This document shows, piece after piece, positions 17,339-26,563 of a DNA stretch of 64,000 nt; the stretch's first letter is position 1; each line of letters starts with the position of its first letter. Both the position numbers and the translations under genes were made by a program. The notes under the pieces were generated by a model. That model ran no database searches and was not told the DNA's origin. It saw only the letters and a list, made by a program, of their open reading frames with translations. This DNA comes from Rhodospirillales bacterium. Its GTDB lineage: Bacteria > Pseudomonadota > Alphaproteobacteria > Micavibrionales > Micavibrionaceae. The stretch covers positions 310,001 through 374,000 of the forward strand of contig JACKIV010000001.1 in assembly GCA_020638285.1 (NCBI GenBank). The letters run 5' to 3'.

Positions 17339-19123
17339 ATGGAAGAGGTGCCGAAAACACAGTATCTGATGCGTCGCGGCGGGCGATATTCGATCCGTAT
17401 GCGTGTTCCGAAAGACCTGCTGGCGGCCTACGCTCCTACCAAAGAAATCTGTCGCGCCCTCGGCACCGGTGACCTTAAAGAAGCCAGACGCGCTCTCACT
17501 CTCGCCAAGCTGAAAATCGAAGCCGAGTTTGAACGCAAGCGCCTCGAACGCTCACGGCGGCAGGATGAAGCCGACAGGCTGTCGCAGCTTGACCTGCATA
17601 CGGTGACGCTGCTGGTGCTCGACTGGTTCGAGGATCAGAAAAAAGACCGTGACCGCGCCGATGCGACCCCGTGCGAAAATCCGATTTCAGAAAAGGAAAT
17701 CCGGGAGGAGCGCAAGCTGGAGGAATGGGAGGCGCGACAGGAGATGCTCGGCTTCGACAGGCCGGACGGCGTTCATATGGGCAACACCATTGCGCAGCGC
17801 GTGTTCGATGAAAAGGGCGTGACATACGATCCCGGGTCACCCGCGTTTCGCAGTGCCGCACGGTTGTTCAGCAAAGCCGTTTACGAACTGGCGGCGCAGG
17901 CAAAGAACCGGATGGAAGGGGTTGCGCACACCTATGATCCGATGTTCGATCCCGCGCTTCGGCAAACGCAAGGCGGCGTAAGACCACGCACGCTGAAAGC
18001 CGTCATCAAGGAATTTTTCGCCGATCCGGAAAAATCCAGAACACCTTCCACGATTAAAAACTACAACGTCATTCTGCGCGTGCTGGAAGAAGAAATCGGC
18101 ATGGACGCGCTGATTACCGATCTGGATCGGGATCGGTGCAAGCATATTCGCGATCTTGTCCGCCGCCTGCCTTCCAACGCAACCAAGAAAGCCCCCGGCG
18201 TGCCGCTGCGGGAGGTCGCCGTTCTGGCCGAAGAAAAAGGCTGGCCGCTGGTGTCGCCGACGACGATCAACATGTACATGCAAAAACTTCACGCCATTCT
18301 GGAGTTTGCCCGGAAGGAGCGGTATGTCCGCGAGAATGAAGCCGAGGGGCTGTACGTCAAGGAAAACACCAAGGCCAAACACCGCCGCGATCCCTTCACG
18401 GTCGAACAGCTTAACGCAATTTTCGGTGCTCCGCTTTATACCGGCTGCATTGACGACCGGTATAATTACAACAGGGCGGGGCCGAACAAACCGCGCAATG
18501 CCCGTTTCTGGATACCGCTGGTTTCCCTGTGGACAGGCATGCGGATGAACGAGATATGCCAGCTTCACCTGAAGGATGTTCAGGACATGGACGGCGTGCC
18601 GGTGATACTGATCGACGTGGAGGATAATCCGGACGATAGCGGCGACAACGAAAAACGCGCCAAGACCGAAAACAGCATCCGCTACGTTCCCGTTCATCCC
18701 GTCCTGCAAAAGATCGGCTTTCTGGATTTTGTGGCGGAGCGCAGAAAATCGGGGCAGGTGCGCCTGTTCTATGAGCTGAAAAAAGATAAGCAAGGCGGCT
18801 ATTCCAAGGAGTTCAGCAAATGGTTCGGACACTTCCTGAAAGCCCGGATCGAAAAAACCCGCAAGACCGTTTTTCACAGCTTCCGCCACTGTTACCGCGA
18901 TGCCCTGCGCGAAGCCGATATCAACCGCGCCGCCGAATTGCAGCTTGGCGGGTGGAGCTATGGCACCACGGATGAAATCTACGGCAAGGGCCTGAACCCT
19001 GCCACGCTGTACGAAGCGGTCAAGAAAATCACCTATCCGGGGCTTGATCTTTCTCACCTGATGGCCATGCAGACAACGCCATCGAACCGAGGTTCGCGAC
19101 GGGGCGAAAGGGTTGAATTATAG
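17339..19123 (+). CDS. Tyrosine-type integrase of element I
   Basis: 594 residues, long for the family. An N-terminal domain of the DUF6538 type (LMRRGGRYSIRMRVPKDLL), a SAM-like core-binding region (RTPSTIKNYNVILRVLEEEI) and the catalytic domain with R in TGMRMNEI (about 402), HSFRH (about 514) and the nucleophile Y in TDEIYGKG (about 547). Homologous to the integrase at 26564 through most of its length. It sits directly inside the tRNA attachment site and is predicted to insert and excise element I. TGTGTCACACAATTGTTACA at 17311-17330, just before the start, may be an arm-type or operator site. Confidence 0.93.
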   Translation: MEEVPKTQYLMRRGGRYSIRMRVPKDLLAAYAPTKEICRALGTGDLKEARRALTLAKLKIEAEFERKRLERSRRQDEADRLSQLDLHTVTLLVLDWFEDQKKDRDRADATPCENPISEKEIREERKLEEWEARQEMLGFDRPDGVHMGNTIAQRVFDEKGVTYDPGSPAFRSAARLFSKAVYELAAQAKNRMEGVAHTYDPMFDPALRQTQGGVRPRTLKAVIKEFFADPEKSRTPSTIKNYNVILRVLEEEIGMDALITDLDRDRCKHIRDLVRRLPSNATKKAPGVPLREVAVLAEEKGWPLVSPTTINMYMQKLHAILEFARKERYVRENEAEGLYVKENTKAKHRRDPFTVEQLNAIFGAPLYTGCIDDRYNYNRAGPNKPRNARFWIPLVSLWTGMRMNEICQLHLKDVQDMDGVPVILIDVEDNPDDSGDNEKRAKTENSIRYVPVHPVLQKIGFLDFVAERRKSGQVRLFYELKKDKQGGYSKEFSKWFGHFLKARIEKTRKTVFHSFRHCYRDALREADINRAAELQLGGWSYGTTDEIYGKGLNPATLYEAVKKITYPGLDLSHLMAMQTTPSNRGSRRGERVEL

Positions 19124-19274
19124 GCGCGAGCACGCCCTTGCATGTAAGGCGGTGAAAACGCATGAAACCCTCAGAAAACAAGGCTTTTCCGGCGGGTTGG
19201 TGGACAAAGAAACGTTTATACCATTTGCTAGTCTTTCATATAAAATTCGGGGGGTATCTCGCCTGTTTTAAGCG

Positions 19275-19290
19275 ATGAACCCGGGTTCAT
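19275..19290. promoter_or_regulatory. Palindrome ATGAACCCGGGTTCAT (candidate operator)
   Basis: Perfect 16-base palindrome in the non-coding DNA before the structured RNA. Related palindromes with the same TGAACC...GGTTCA arms occur at 22489-22506 and 26316-26335 in the same element, suggesting a shared regulator-binding site. Confidence 0.5.
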
Positions 19291-19320
19291 TGGCGACAAA
19301 CTCTTTCAAAAATCATTCTC

Positions 19321-19563
19321 CGGTGCTACGGTCTTTGTAGGTCAGCGATAGCTGGCCCGGGGCGTTGTAACCCCTTTCCTGTGCGGCCATGACAGCATCG
19401 GGCCGTCACCAATGATGCTGCTTTCTCGACTATGTCGGGGAGGCAGTGAATACAATATGGCGAAAGCTAGAATAAGCTGCGCCGTTCACAGGACGGTTAC
19501 AAACTCCCCGGCTACCAGAGCGATAGTGCTCTGGTGGCTTTGCCAAGAGCCGAGGAGTTAAAG
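19321..19563 (+). ncRNA. Candidate structured RNA leader, copy A
   Basis: This stretch can fold into several stems and resembles 32203-32428. Shared pieces in the same order: TAGC.GG followed by CGGG.C.TTG.TAACCCC (19349-19374), CCGTCA, a long hairpin GCTTTCTCGAC / GTCGGGGAGGC (19420-19430 with 19434-19444), and a final two-level stem. In that stem AACTCC and CGGCT (19502-19513) pair with AGCCG and GGAGTT (19548-19559) around an inner hairpin ACCAGAGC/GCTCTGGT (19514-19521, 19528-19535). The outer 3' strand contains the ribosome-binding site of the gene at 19564. A pseudoknot is possible at 19384-19420 (CGGCC with GGCCG; CAGCATC with GATGCTG). Confidence 0.6.
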
Positions 19564-20028
19564 ATGGCAAGCAAACTGTCCCCCTGTAAAATGTGCAATC
19601 ACGAAGTTTCCCTATCCGCCAGAACATGCCCGCAATGCGGCGAGAAAAACCCCTGCAAGCGGCCAAGCAAGATCGTAAGGGGCTTTGTATGGTTCCTTGG
19701 CGGCATGATGCTGCTCGGGTTGTTACAGGGTATTATGCTCGGCCCGTCCGCGCCGAACGCCGTGTCATCATCCGCAGGCGGCTACTCCGAAAGCGCATCG
19801 CGGGAAGCTTGTGAACGGGCGATCATGGCTTCCGTGAACAATCCTTCCACGGTGGACATCCAGCGCATTGTCGGATACGGCACCGACGTTCTCGGCAACG
19901 GCACCCGGCGGATCACGCAAACCTTTTCCGCCAAGAACGGCTTCGGGTTGGAAACGACCTATGATGCCTATTGCACGATCTCCCCGGCGGGGGAACTGGA
20001 TATCAGGATTGTTGAGCAGGGGCGGTGA
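19564..20028 (+). CDS. Small zinc-ribbon membrane protein of unknown function
   Basis: 154 residues. Residues 7-25 form a zinc ribbon (CKMC...CPQCG), one membrane segment follows (about 35-58, FVWFLGGMMLLGLLQGIML), then a polar domain with two further cysteines. Family not recognised. The ATG at 19564 is preceded by GAGGAG, which lies inside the closing stem of the structured RNA leader, so its translation may depend on RNA folding. It belongs to element I. Confidence 0.75.
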   Translation: MASKLSPCKMCNHEVSLSARTCPQCGEKNPCKRPSKIVRGFVWFLGGMMLLGLLQGIMLGPSAPNAVSSSAGGYSESASREACERAIMASVNNPSTVDIQRIVGYGTDVLGNGTRRITQTFSAKNGFGLETTYDAYCTISPAGELDIRIVEQGR

Positions 20029-20038
20029 GCTTAAAATC

Positions 20039-20905
20039 TTAACGTTTATTAGACATGTTAGGGTGATAGGGGAGTTCTATATTTTTGCTGTAAAACAAAA
20101 ATTCTGATCCTTGGTTGCTTTGGTGAGATAAGCTGTAGCGCAGATTGTATGTAACCTTATTTTTCAGGTCGTATATTTCATCAATCTGATCCGCGCTGTC
20201 ATAGGTGACAATCCAATGTTTGAGGGGGCTAGATTTTATGGCTTCGGCCACTTTTTCATGATCTTGATGCTCATAAAAACTCGTGTAGAGACGTTTGCCT
20301 TTCACGTAGTATGGCGGATCGAGGAATACTAAACCTTTTTTCTTTTTTGAGGGGAGTGTTTCTGTGATGAATTTTAATGCATCTTGTCTGTAAACTTTTA
20401 TGTGTTTCTTATGGCACGCTATTCGACTTATTCGTTTTGATAAACCTTCTCTGTTATAGCGTGCATCTATTTTGTAGTTTCCTGTTTGATCTTGTCCGCC
20501 TATAACACCCGCGCTGATAACGCCCGACCTGTTCGTCCTATTCAAATAAAATGTTGAAAAGCCAATGTCCAAGCGAGAAAACTCTGACTGATTTTTATGA
20601 ATGTACGTCTGTCTGTGCCATTCATCCATAGTAAGCGGCGTTTCCCAAATCTTTTTCAGGAACTCGTCTGTATGGCTTAGAATGGATCGCCAAAAGCTGT
20701 AAATGCCCTTATCAACATCATTGATATATATTTCCGACACATAATCATCAAGCAGCAAGCCAAGTGCAACGCTCGCACCACCTGCATACGGTTCGCTGTA
20801 ACTACCGCCCTCTAATCCGTTATGAACAATCAGGTCTTTGACGAACTGCAATAACTTGCCTTTTCCGCCGGGGTAACGAAGGGGAGAGTAGTGTTGTTCT
20901 GACAT
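20039..20905 (-). CDS. DNA adenine N6-methyltransferase, D12 (Dam) class
   Basis: 288 residues. The SAM-binding motif appears early (PLRYPGGKGKLL) and the catalytic motif DPPYY at about 206-210 (VFLDPPYYVKGKRLY). The family methylates adenine in short sites such as GATC; the target here cannot be read. AT-rich and on the opposite strand to the element I integrase. Its start follows the end of the broken ParB-like gene by one base, so the two form one transcription unit. No restriction enzyme is recognisable next to it, so a solitary or anti-restriction role is as likely as a restriction-modification pair. Confidence 0.88.
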   Translation of the reverse strand: MSEQHYSPLRYPGGKGKLLQFVKDLIVHNGLEGGSYSEPYAGGASVALGLLLDDYVSEIYINDVDKGIYSFWRSILSHTDEFLKKIWETPLTMDEWHRQTYIHKNQSEFSRLDIGFSTFYLNRTNRSGVISAGVIGGQDQTGNYKIDARYNREGLSKRISRIACHKKHIKVYRQDALKFITETLPSKKKKGLVFLDPPYYVKGKRLYTSFYEHQDHEKVAEAIKSSPLKHWIVTYDSADQIDEIYDLKNKVTYNLRYSLSHQSNQGSEFLFYSKNIELPYHPNMSNKR

Positions 20906-20906
20906 G

Positions 20907-22341
20907 CTATGCGGCTTTCTTATTTTTTGCTTCGATCAACTCATCCAAGCATTTAACGATAAGCGCATCAAGAACTTGGAAATCGACGCGTAGCTGAAGT
21001 GCATCTCTAGAGGCATAAACCGCCGAGTGCTTGTTTGCGTTTCCTTTTTTTGTGATGTCATCTAGGCTAGGTTCACAGTCTTTTTTCTTCTTCTTATCCC
21101 AATTCCAAGAATTCATCCTGCCATCCAAGAATGATTTGAATGGAGTATCTTTTTTTCCCATGTGATCGCACATGCATTCCAGAAAGCTCCACGCGCCAAC
21201 ATACATAAGCTGTGGATGAGCAATGAGCGATACTGTGCAAAAGGCCGGACAACTTCACCGAGTTTAGTTCTTTCAAACGCTTTTCAATTTCGTCTGATTT
21301 TGTGATGCCGTTGTTTGGTTGTCGGCCATTCCCCGCATCATTTTCATCATTTGCCGCACTTTGTCCGCTGGTGCCGTTATCCCCACTCTGTCCTCGCTGA
21401 CTAGCATTACTTTGGTTGTCGCTTATGCTGCTATTTCCATGAGCGCTACTAGTGCTGCCTTCCTCGTGCACTCTGCTTTGTGTCGCAGAGTTTTTTGCAT
21501 TCTCCACCCTTTGCGCGTCCGGCGACAACGTAAAGCTGTCAAAGAACTTCTCCACCGTTTTCTGATCGGCAAAGCTATCCCCGCGAGACAGAGAGATTTC
21601 CCGTTTCTCCATCGCATCAAGGATTTTCAGTGTTTTTTCAACCGCATCATTTACGAGCTTCTTATCAGCAGTGCTCTTGATCCGCTTGTTCCGGCCAGAA
21701 AAAATCTCCTGTGAAATCAGGTTGCGCTTGAACGCCTCGCGCATCAAGCGACGAAACGTTTCATAGGAAAACTTGTTGCTATCAATATATTCTGTGATTT
21801 TAGAGTTTGTTTCTTCTGTCTTTGTAAGCAGCGCAACGAAATGCCATTCATTGTTATCGCCGATTTCTTCAAAAAATCCGAAGCGTGCAGCGGCATAGGC
21901 ATTCCAAGGAATGCGTGCTTTACCTGTTTTGCCTCCGGCATGACGCTCATACACAGTCCGCATCACCAATTTTTTATCGGATGATACCTGTGCCTGAATG
22001 CGTGCAAGGTTGACTTTTGTGCCTTCACGCAGTTTGCTGACGTATTCCTTCAAATTTTCCGTGGGCAAGAACTCATCGCTGGACAGGACTTTTAATGCGG
22101 CCAATCGACGGTTGCCATCCAGTACGATGTTTCTGTTATTATCCTCGTAGACGAGCAACGGTTCGCCAAGATCGTCCTCGACGATGCTTTCCATCAGCCC
22201 TTTGAAATATGGGGGGTTGGAAAAGTAGATTTTTGCGACACACTCTTTTTGGTCTTTCGCTGCTTTAAAGCGATAGTTGCCTTCATCCAACAGGAGGTCG
22301 CTGACCTTATATTCTTTGGTGACATCAAATCTCATTTTCAT
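20907..22341 (-). pseudogene. ParB-like nuclease/DNA-binding protein, frameshifted by a 7-bp duplication
   Basis: The N-terminal part (from 22341, MKMRFDVTKEY; an alternative TTG start is at 22371) has the ParB motif LDGNRRLAALKVL, then a low-complexity Ser/Asn/Gly-rich linker. The reading frame breaks near 21216-21229, where ATGAGCA and ATGAGCG stand in tandem. Removing one 7-base copy joins the frames into HSIAHPQLMYVGAWSFLE and continues to the stop at 20907, giving about 475-485 residues. The C-terminal piece (residues of the other frame up to EAKNKKAA) has normal protein composition. The gene is therefore recently broken, or switches by gain and loss of the repeat. It precedes the methylase. 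Confidence 0.75.
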
Positions 22342-22488
22342 AGCCTGATGATTGTTGTAGAGCTTAGCCAATCCTAAGGCGGTTCAGGATAGCATGGGGG
22401 CTGACGTTTTCTAGTAGTTTTCTGTTTTGCAGGAATGCGTTTCATCACTTCTGCATAAACCAGATTTTTCTATTTGGGATTTCCCCCC

Positions 22489-22506
22489 TTTGAACCCCGG
22501 TTCAAA
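22489..22506. promoter_or_regulatory. Palindrome TTTGAACC-CC-GGTTCAAA (candidate operator)
   Basis: Perfect 8-base arms around CC, about 70 bases before the gene at 22578 and in the divergent gap between it and the ParB-like gene. Similar palindromes stand at 19275 and 26316 within element I. Confidence 0.55.
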
Positions 22507-22577
22507 CCTGATACCGGTTAAGGCTCTCCCTCTACAGAGGCCAGCAAATGAACCGGCAAGCAGAAAACTGATATATC

Positions 22578-23981
22578 ATGACGGAATACAGGCACAGGGA
22601 TTTATATATGCCCGTGTTTCGTGGTGGGCAGTTTCCGCCGGATCGGGCCTATGCCAATCTTGATAAAATCACGCTGCTTATTCAAAACGCCTATCATATC
22701 CAGTTTGAAAACATGGACGCCTATAACCGCTTCAAGGCGGCACTCGGGCAAACGGAGGTATTTACGCAGCGGTACGCTTCTCGATCCGGCACGTTCAAAA
22801 TAAAGAAGGCGGGAGGACTTGGCGAGCGATGGCTGTTTCAGGGGAGCTTTCTACAATTTCATACTGCCCAGAACGGATCGCATGTGGCAGGTAAATTGAC
22901 CCTGATGCTCAATCCATCCCGGTATCTCAATCACCGCATTCATGAAGCCGCAGAAATTTTTTCTGCTACCAATTCCGAAGAAATATTAACCGCGCATCTA
23001 TCTGCGCTGTCTCCGCAGGATGCCGTCGAGCGTTTCCTGCATATGCCCGAAACGGCTTTTTCATTGGACGGTCAGGACAACATGATCCCGGCGCGGCTGT
23101 ACCGGGCGGCGCGGCCCGTGCAGACGATTTTTGATCTCTATCTCGGGCAGGTGCTGGCGTTTATCGAGGAAACCATCGACGTGGCACTGGTGCAGTCGCA
23201 GAGGCCCGGCTCGTTTGCCTTCACCGCGCCGATGCAGGACTGGTCGGCATCGAATGCGGAGGTGTATTGGGAGTATTCCGTCAGCCATGCCGTATCCTTC
23301 GTCAACGGGTTGCGGACGGTCCTCACGCCACAGTTCAGCGAGGCCGAAGCGTCTGAATATCGTCTGCCCGGCGAGCGGGTACAAGAGGAAGATGATCGTG
23401 CGCCGGTGCGGCGTTGGGCGGTCAACGGCAATGCGCCTTCCCTGAAATTGAAACTCGGTTCAAAAGATGTCGAACTGGTGATTTACGCCAAGGATGTCGA
23501 GCGCGTCCGGTTCGAGGTGCGCTATAATCGAAACGTGAAAGAGCTTCTCGGTCGGGATCGCAATGTACCCCTGCCCGGAACGGTGCAGGAAGGGATTTTT
23601 ACCCTGCTGGAGCCGATCATCGTAAACGCGCAGCGCCGTCTGGCGCGGGTTTTTACCGCCATGCCTGACCTCGATTTTTCAGAGCGGTGCGACTTTCAGG
23701 TTTTCGTCGAATTTCTCTCCGATCTCGCCACTGCCTGCCGCGACGCGGGGCGGCGGGACGGGTTGCAGTCGATTATCGGCCTGCTGGCCTCGAACGGCAG
23801 CATAGAAGTGACACCGGATAGCCCGGAAGAAGCCATATGCAGGCAACTTGTCGCGGGGGATATCCTTCGGCCGCAACGCGCTACCCGCAATCCACGCAAC
23901 AGGCGGCGGCGATATTGTCTGAACCCGCGCTATACGAACAGCCTCGCCTGTATGATCTCTGCGTTCCCTGTGTCCCAATAG
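22578..23981 (+). CDS. Unknown protein of element I, possibly a replication initiator
   Basis: 467 residues, no family recognised with confidence. The start (YANLDKITLLIQNAYHIQF) and an internal stretch (VELVIYAKDVERVRFEVRYNRN, split here as ELVIYAKD then RVRFEVRY) recall the pattern of rolling-circle or filamentous-phage replication proteins, in which a Tyr-x-Lys/Asp segment is followed by an Arg-x-Glu strand. The protein ends in a basic patch (RNPRNRRRRYC). It occupies the same relative place in element I as the Rep-like gene at 28402 in element II. ATG at 22578 without a strong ribosome-binding site. Confidence 0.55.
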   Translation: MTEYRHRDLYMPVFRGGQFPPDRAYANLDKITLLIQNAYHIQFENMDAYNRFKAALGQTEVFTQRYASRSGTFKIKKAGGLGERWLFQGSFLQFHTAQNGSHVAGKLTLMLNPSRYLNHRIHEAAEIFSATNSEEILTAHLSALSPQDAVERFLHMPETAFSLDGQDNMIPARLYRAARPVQTIFDLYLGQVLAFIEETIDVALVQSQRPGSFAFTAPMQDWSASNAEVYWEYSVSHAVSFVNGLRTVLTPQFSEAEASEYRLPGERVQEEDDRAPVRRWAVNGNAPSLKLKLGSKDVELVIYAKDVERVRFEVRYNRNVKELLGRDRNVPLPGTVQEGIFTLLEPIIVNAQRRLARVFTAMPDLDFSERCDFQVFVEFLSDLATACRDAGRRDGLQSIIGLLASNGSIEVTPDSPEEAICRQLVAGDILRPQRATRNPRNRRRRYCLNPRYTNSLACMISAFPVSQ

Positions 23982-24019
23982 AGCTAGCTCCCTCGGGAAT
24001 TTTGTTCGGCTGTCTGAAC

Positions 24020-24088
24020 TGTCCCATATAAAAGACATTTGATTTTTGGAACATGTCGCTCCATCATATCTTAAATTTATATGGGACA
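24020..24088. promoter_or_regulatory. Inverted repeat before the serine recombinase (candidate res site)
   Basis: TGTCCCATATAAA (24020-24032) and TTTATATGGGACA (24076-24088) are perfect 13-base inverted repeats 43 bases apart, ending just before the recombinase start at 24102. Resolvases and invertases of this family bind paired inverted sites upstream of their own gene and often repress it there, so this is a likely binding site. Confidence 0.65.
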
Positions 24089-24101
24089 AATCGGGGGCCA
24101 C

Positions 24102-24671
24102 ATGAAAATTGGATACGCCAGAACATCAACACTGGAACAGGGAGCCGGGCTGGAAGCGCAGATCAGGGATTTGATGGCTGCGGGGTGCGAGAAGATTTTT
24201 TCCGAGCAGACCTCATCGGTCGGGGCGCGGAAGGAATTGGAGAAGGCTTTGGACTTCATCCGTGAGGGCGATGCCCTGATCGTCACGAAAATGGACAGGC
24301 TGGCGCGTTCCGTCCGGCACCTCGGGGAAATTACGCAGACGCTGCGTCAGAAAAACGCGAGCCTGCAAATCTTGAACCTCGGCATAGATACCGGCAATGC
24401 CACCGGTGAGCTTGTCCTGAACGTCATGGCCTCCATCGCGCAGTTCGAGCGTTCAATGATGCTGGAACGCCAGCGCGAAGGGATCGCCAAGGCCAAAACG
24501 GCAGGAAAATATAAGGGCCGCACTCCCACCGCCCGGCGCAAAGCCGATGAAGTGCGTACGCTGCATGCCAGCGGTATCGGGCCAGTTGAGATTGCCAAGA
24601 GGCTTGGGATCGGAAGGTCGAGTGTTTATAGGATGTTGAATGGGATGGATTGCACATCTATACTCGCCTGA
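24102..24671 (+). CDS. Serine recombinase (resolvase/invertase family)
   Basis: 189 residues from the ATG at 24102 (the frame opens seven codons earlier inside the inverted repeat). Catalytic serine in GYARTST near the start, the family motif DRLARSVRHLGE, the YKGRTPTA junction and a C-terminal helix-turn-helix (GPVEIAKRLGIGRSSVYRML). Small resolvase/invertase type, as found in Tn3-like transposons and plasmid multimer resolution systems. No transposase is nearby, so it probably serves element I itself. Confidence 0.93.
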   Translation: MKIGYARTSTLEQGAGLEAQIRDLMAAGCEKIFSEQTSSVGARKELEKALDFIREGDALIVTKMDRLARSVRHLGEITQTLRQKNASLQILNLGIDTGNATGELVLNVMASIAQFERSMMLERQREGIAKAKTAGKYKGRTPTARRKADEVRTLHASGIGPVEIAKRLGIGRSSVYRMLNGMDCTSILA

Positions 24672-24706
24672 CAATCTCTGCGCATGCCCCAAGGAATTTA
24701 TCTTTT

Positions 24707-26113
24707 ATGGTTACGCTGGAAAAATTAAATGAATGGCTTGCGTCTCCCAAGGAGACAGAACGCCTTGAATTCAAAAAGGCGACCAACCAGTTCGACAACA
24801 CCAAGCTTATTAATTACTGTGCTGCCCTCGCCAATGAAGGTGGTGGTTATCTCATTCTTGGAGTGACCGATACTCCGCCAAGGCGGGTAGCGGGAACCAA
24901 CGCCTTTCGGAATTTGGATCAAACCAAATTCGACATTTATCAGGCATTGCGGCTTAAACCGGATATCTTCGAACTTCGAGATCCCGCCGGTCGTGTTTTG
25001 GTATTTGACGTTCCCCCAAGACCCCAAGGGGTGCCAGTCGGGCATAATGGATACTACCCCATGCGCGTTGGCGAAAGTCTGGTCGGCATGACAGTCGATC
25101 AGCTTTCACGGATCATGAGTGAGGGAAAAGCTCATTTCCTCAAGCAAAAAGCATCTACGGGGCTTACGCTCGCCGATGTTATAAGTCGCTTGGATGTACA
25201 GACTTTCTTTGAACTTTTAAAGCTGCCCTATCCCGAAGATAACAAACAGGTTGCGGACAGGCTTGCTCGTGAAGGAATGGTTATCATTGAGCAAGGTTCA
25301 TACGCCATTACCAATCTTGGAGCCCTGCTGCTTGCCCGCAACCTGCGAGATTTTGATAGCCTTCATCGCCGCGCGCCACGTTTGCTGGTCTATAAAGGCT
25401 CCAACAAGCTGGAAACCATACGGGATATACCGGGTCAGAAAGGCTACGCTGTTGCCTTCCAAGCGCTTATTGCAACGATTATGGGACAACTGCCCGCAAA
25501 CGAGGTTATTAACAACGCCTTGCGTACCGTTGTCGTTATGTATCCGGAAATCGCCATCCGTGAACTGGTGGCCAATGCCATTATTCATCAGGATTTTGAT
25601 GAAACCGGATCGTCAATAATGATCGAGATTTATTCGGACAGAATGGAAATCTCCAATCCCGGGAAACCTTTGGTTTCAACAGATCGTTTTGTTGACGAGT
25701 ATAAAACGCGAAATGAAATGCTCGCAGATTTTATGCGGCGGGTCGATATATGCGAAGAGCGTAGTAGCGGCATCGACAAGGTCGTTTCCTCAACGGAAGC
25801 CTATCAATTACCTGCTCCGGATTTTCGGGTAGGCGAGCATCATACAACGACCATTCTTTTTGCGCATAAGGAATTTGAGCATATGAATATGGAGGACAGG
25901 GTCCGTGCCTGCTATCTCCATTGTTGCTTACGATATGTTAGCAATTCCCGCCTAACAAATCAATCGCTTAGGGAGCGTTTCCAACTGCCCGAGAGTAAGT
26001 CTGAAACCGTTTCCCGCATCATTGCGGAGGCCATCCGCCAAGGAAAGATCAAGCCGGAAAACCCCGATGGAAGATCCAAGCGCTATATGAAATATTTGCC
26101 TTATTGGGCCTGA
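24707..26113 (+). CDS. AlbA_2 / HATPase-domain DNA-binding protein
   Basis: 468 residues from the ATG at 24707. The N-terminal AlbA_2 (Schlafen-like) domain shows ETERLEFKKA and CAALANEGGGYLILGVTD. A C-terminal GHKL-type ATPase domain has IAIRELVANAIIHQDF and the nucleotide loop EERSSGIDKV, and a winged-helix tail follows (LRERFQLPESKSETVSRII). Such proteins are frequent on mobile islands as regulators or suspected defence proteins; no function is proven. It is the last gene of element I. Confidence 0.85.
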   Translation: MVTLEKLNEWLASPKETERLEFKKATNQFDNTKLINYCAALANEGGGYLILGVTDTPPRRVAGTNAFRNLDQTKFDIYQALRLKPDIFELRDPAGRVLVFDVPPRPQGVPVGHNGYYPMRVGESLVGMTVDQLSRIMSEGKAHFLKQKASTGLTLADVISRLDVQTFFELLKLPYPEDNKQVADRLAREGMVIIEQGSYAITNLGALLLARNLRDFDSLHRRAPRLLVYKGSNKLETIRDIPGQKGYAVAFQALIATIMGQLPANEVINNALRTVVVMYPEIAIRELVANAIIHQDFDETGSSIMIEIYSDRMEISNPGKPLVSTDRFVDEYKTRNEMLADFMRRVDICEERSSGIDKVVSSTEAYQLPAPDFRVGEHHTTTILFAHKEFEHMNMEDRVRACYLHCCLRYVSNSRLTNQSLRERFQLPESKSETVSRIIAEAIRQGKIKPENPDGRSKRYMKYLPYWA

Positions 26114-26456
26114 TCTTATTTAGGCCCAAGGCGTTTCAGTGGGAGCATGTTGGAAAAAACCAATAAAAATCAATGCGTTCTTATTTAGGCGCAAACCGCG
26201 AAAAAGTTAACACCCCTTCATATTTTGGGAGAGGAAGGCATCCTTAAACCCCAAAAATCTCTAGAATGACCGCCTTAACTCCCAAAAATTTGAAAATGCC
26301 CTTTCCTTATCTCCTTTTTGAGCCCCGGTTCAAAAGAGCGTTGATTTTGTGTCGTAGTGTGCTAAACACGATGTAACACAAATATGCAACGCACAGGGCG
26401 AAAGCAGGCTTTTAAAACGAATTAAAATCAATGTGTTATTGTGGGAATGGGCAAAA
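26114..26456. other. Non-coding right end of element I
   Basis: AT-rich DNA with no gene. It contains an imperfect direct repeat of TCTTATTTAGGC (about 26104 and 26173), a palindrome at 26316-26335, and GTGTGCTAAACACGATGTAA, followed by CACAAA, near 26356-26382. The latter resembles the TGTGTCACACAATTGTTACA sequence at 17311 and could be the second integrase arm site of element I. Confidence 0.45.
26316..26335. promoter_or_regulatory. Palindrome TTTTGAGCCCCGGTTCAAAA (candidate operator)
   Basis: Imperfect palindrome with one mismatch, matching the pair at 22489 and 19275. It lies in the non-coding right end of element I. Confidence 0.45.
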
Positions 26457-26475
26457 TCCCTCCGGGCCCACCATT
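26457..26475 (+). repeat. Attachment site between elements I and II
   Basis: TCCCTCCGGGCCCACCATT, identical to the 3' end of the CAT tRNA at 17231 and to 38298. It separates two elements that each have their own integrase just to the right of a site. Confidence 0.88.
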
Positions 26476-26532
26476 TTATGTTAATGCTCTGATATATAAC
26501 GATCTCTTTGATCTAGAAGGTGGTTTTTCTTC

Positions 26533-26560
26533 CGTGTGGTACACAAACGTGGTACACAAA
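26533..26560 (+). repeat. Direct repeat GTGGTACACAAA x2, candidate integrase arm site (left)
   Basis: Two tandem copies of GTGGTACACAAA stand just before the element II integrase. The same 23-base pattern occurs with one mismatch at 38213-38235, about 60 bases inside the right attachment site. Paired repeats at the two ends of one element are what arm-type integrase binding sites look like. Confidence 0.65.
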
Positions 26561-26563
26561 GGC

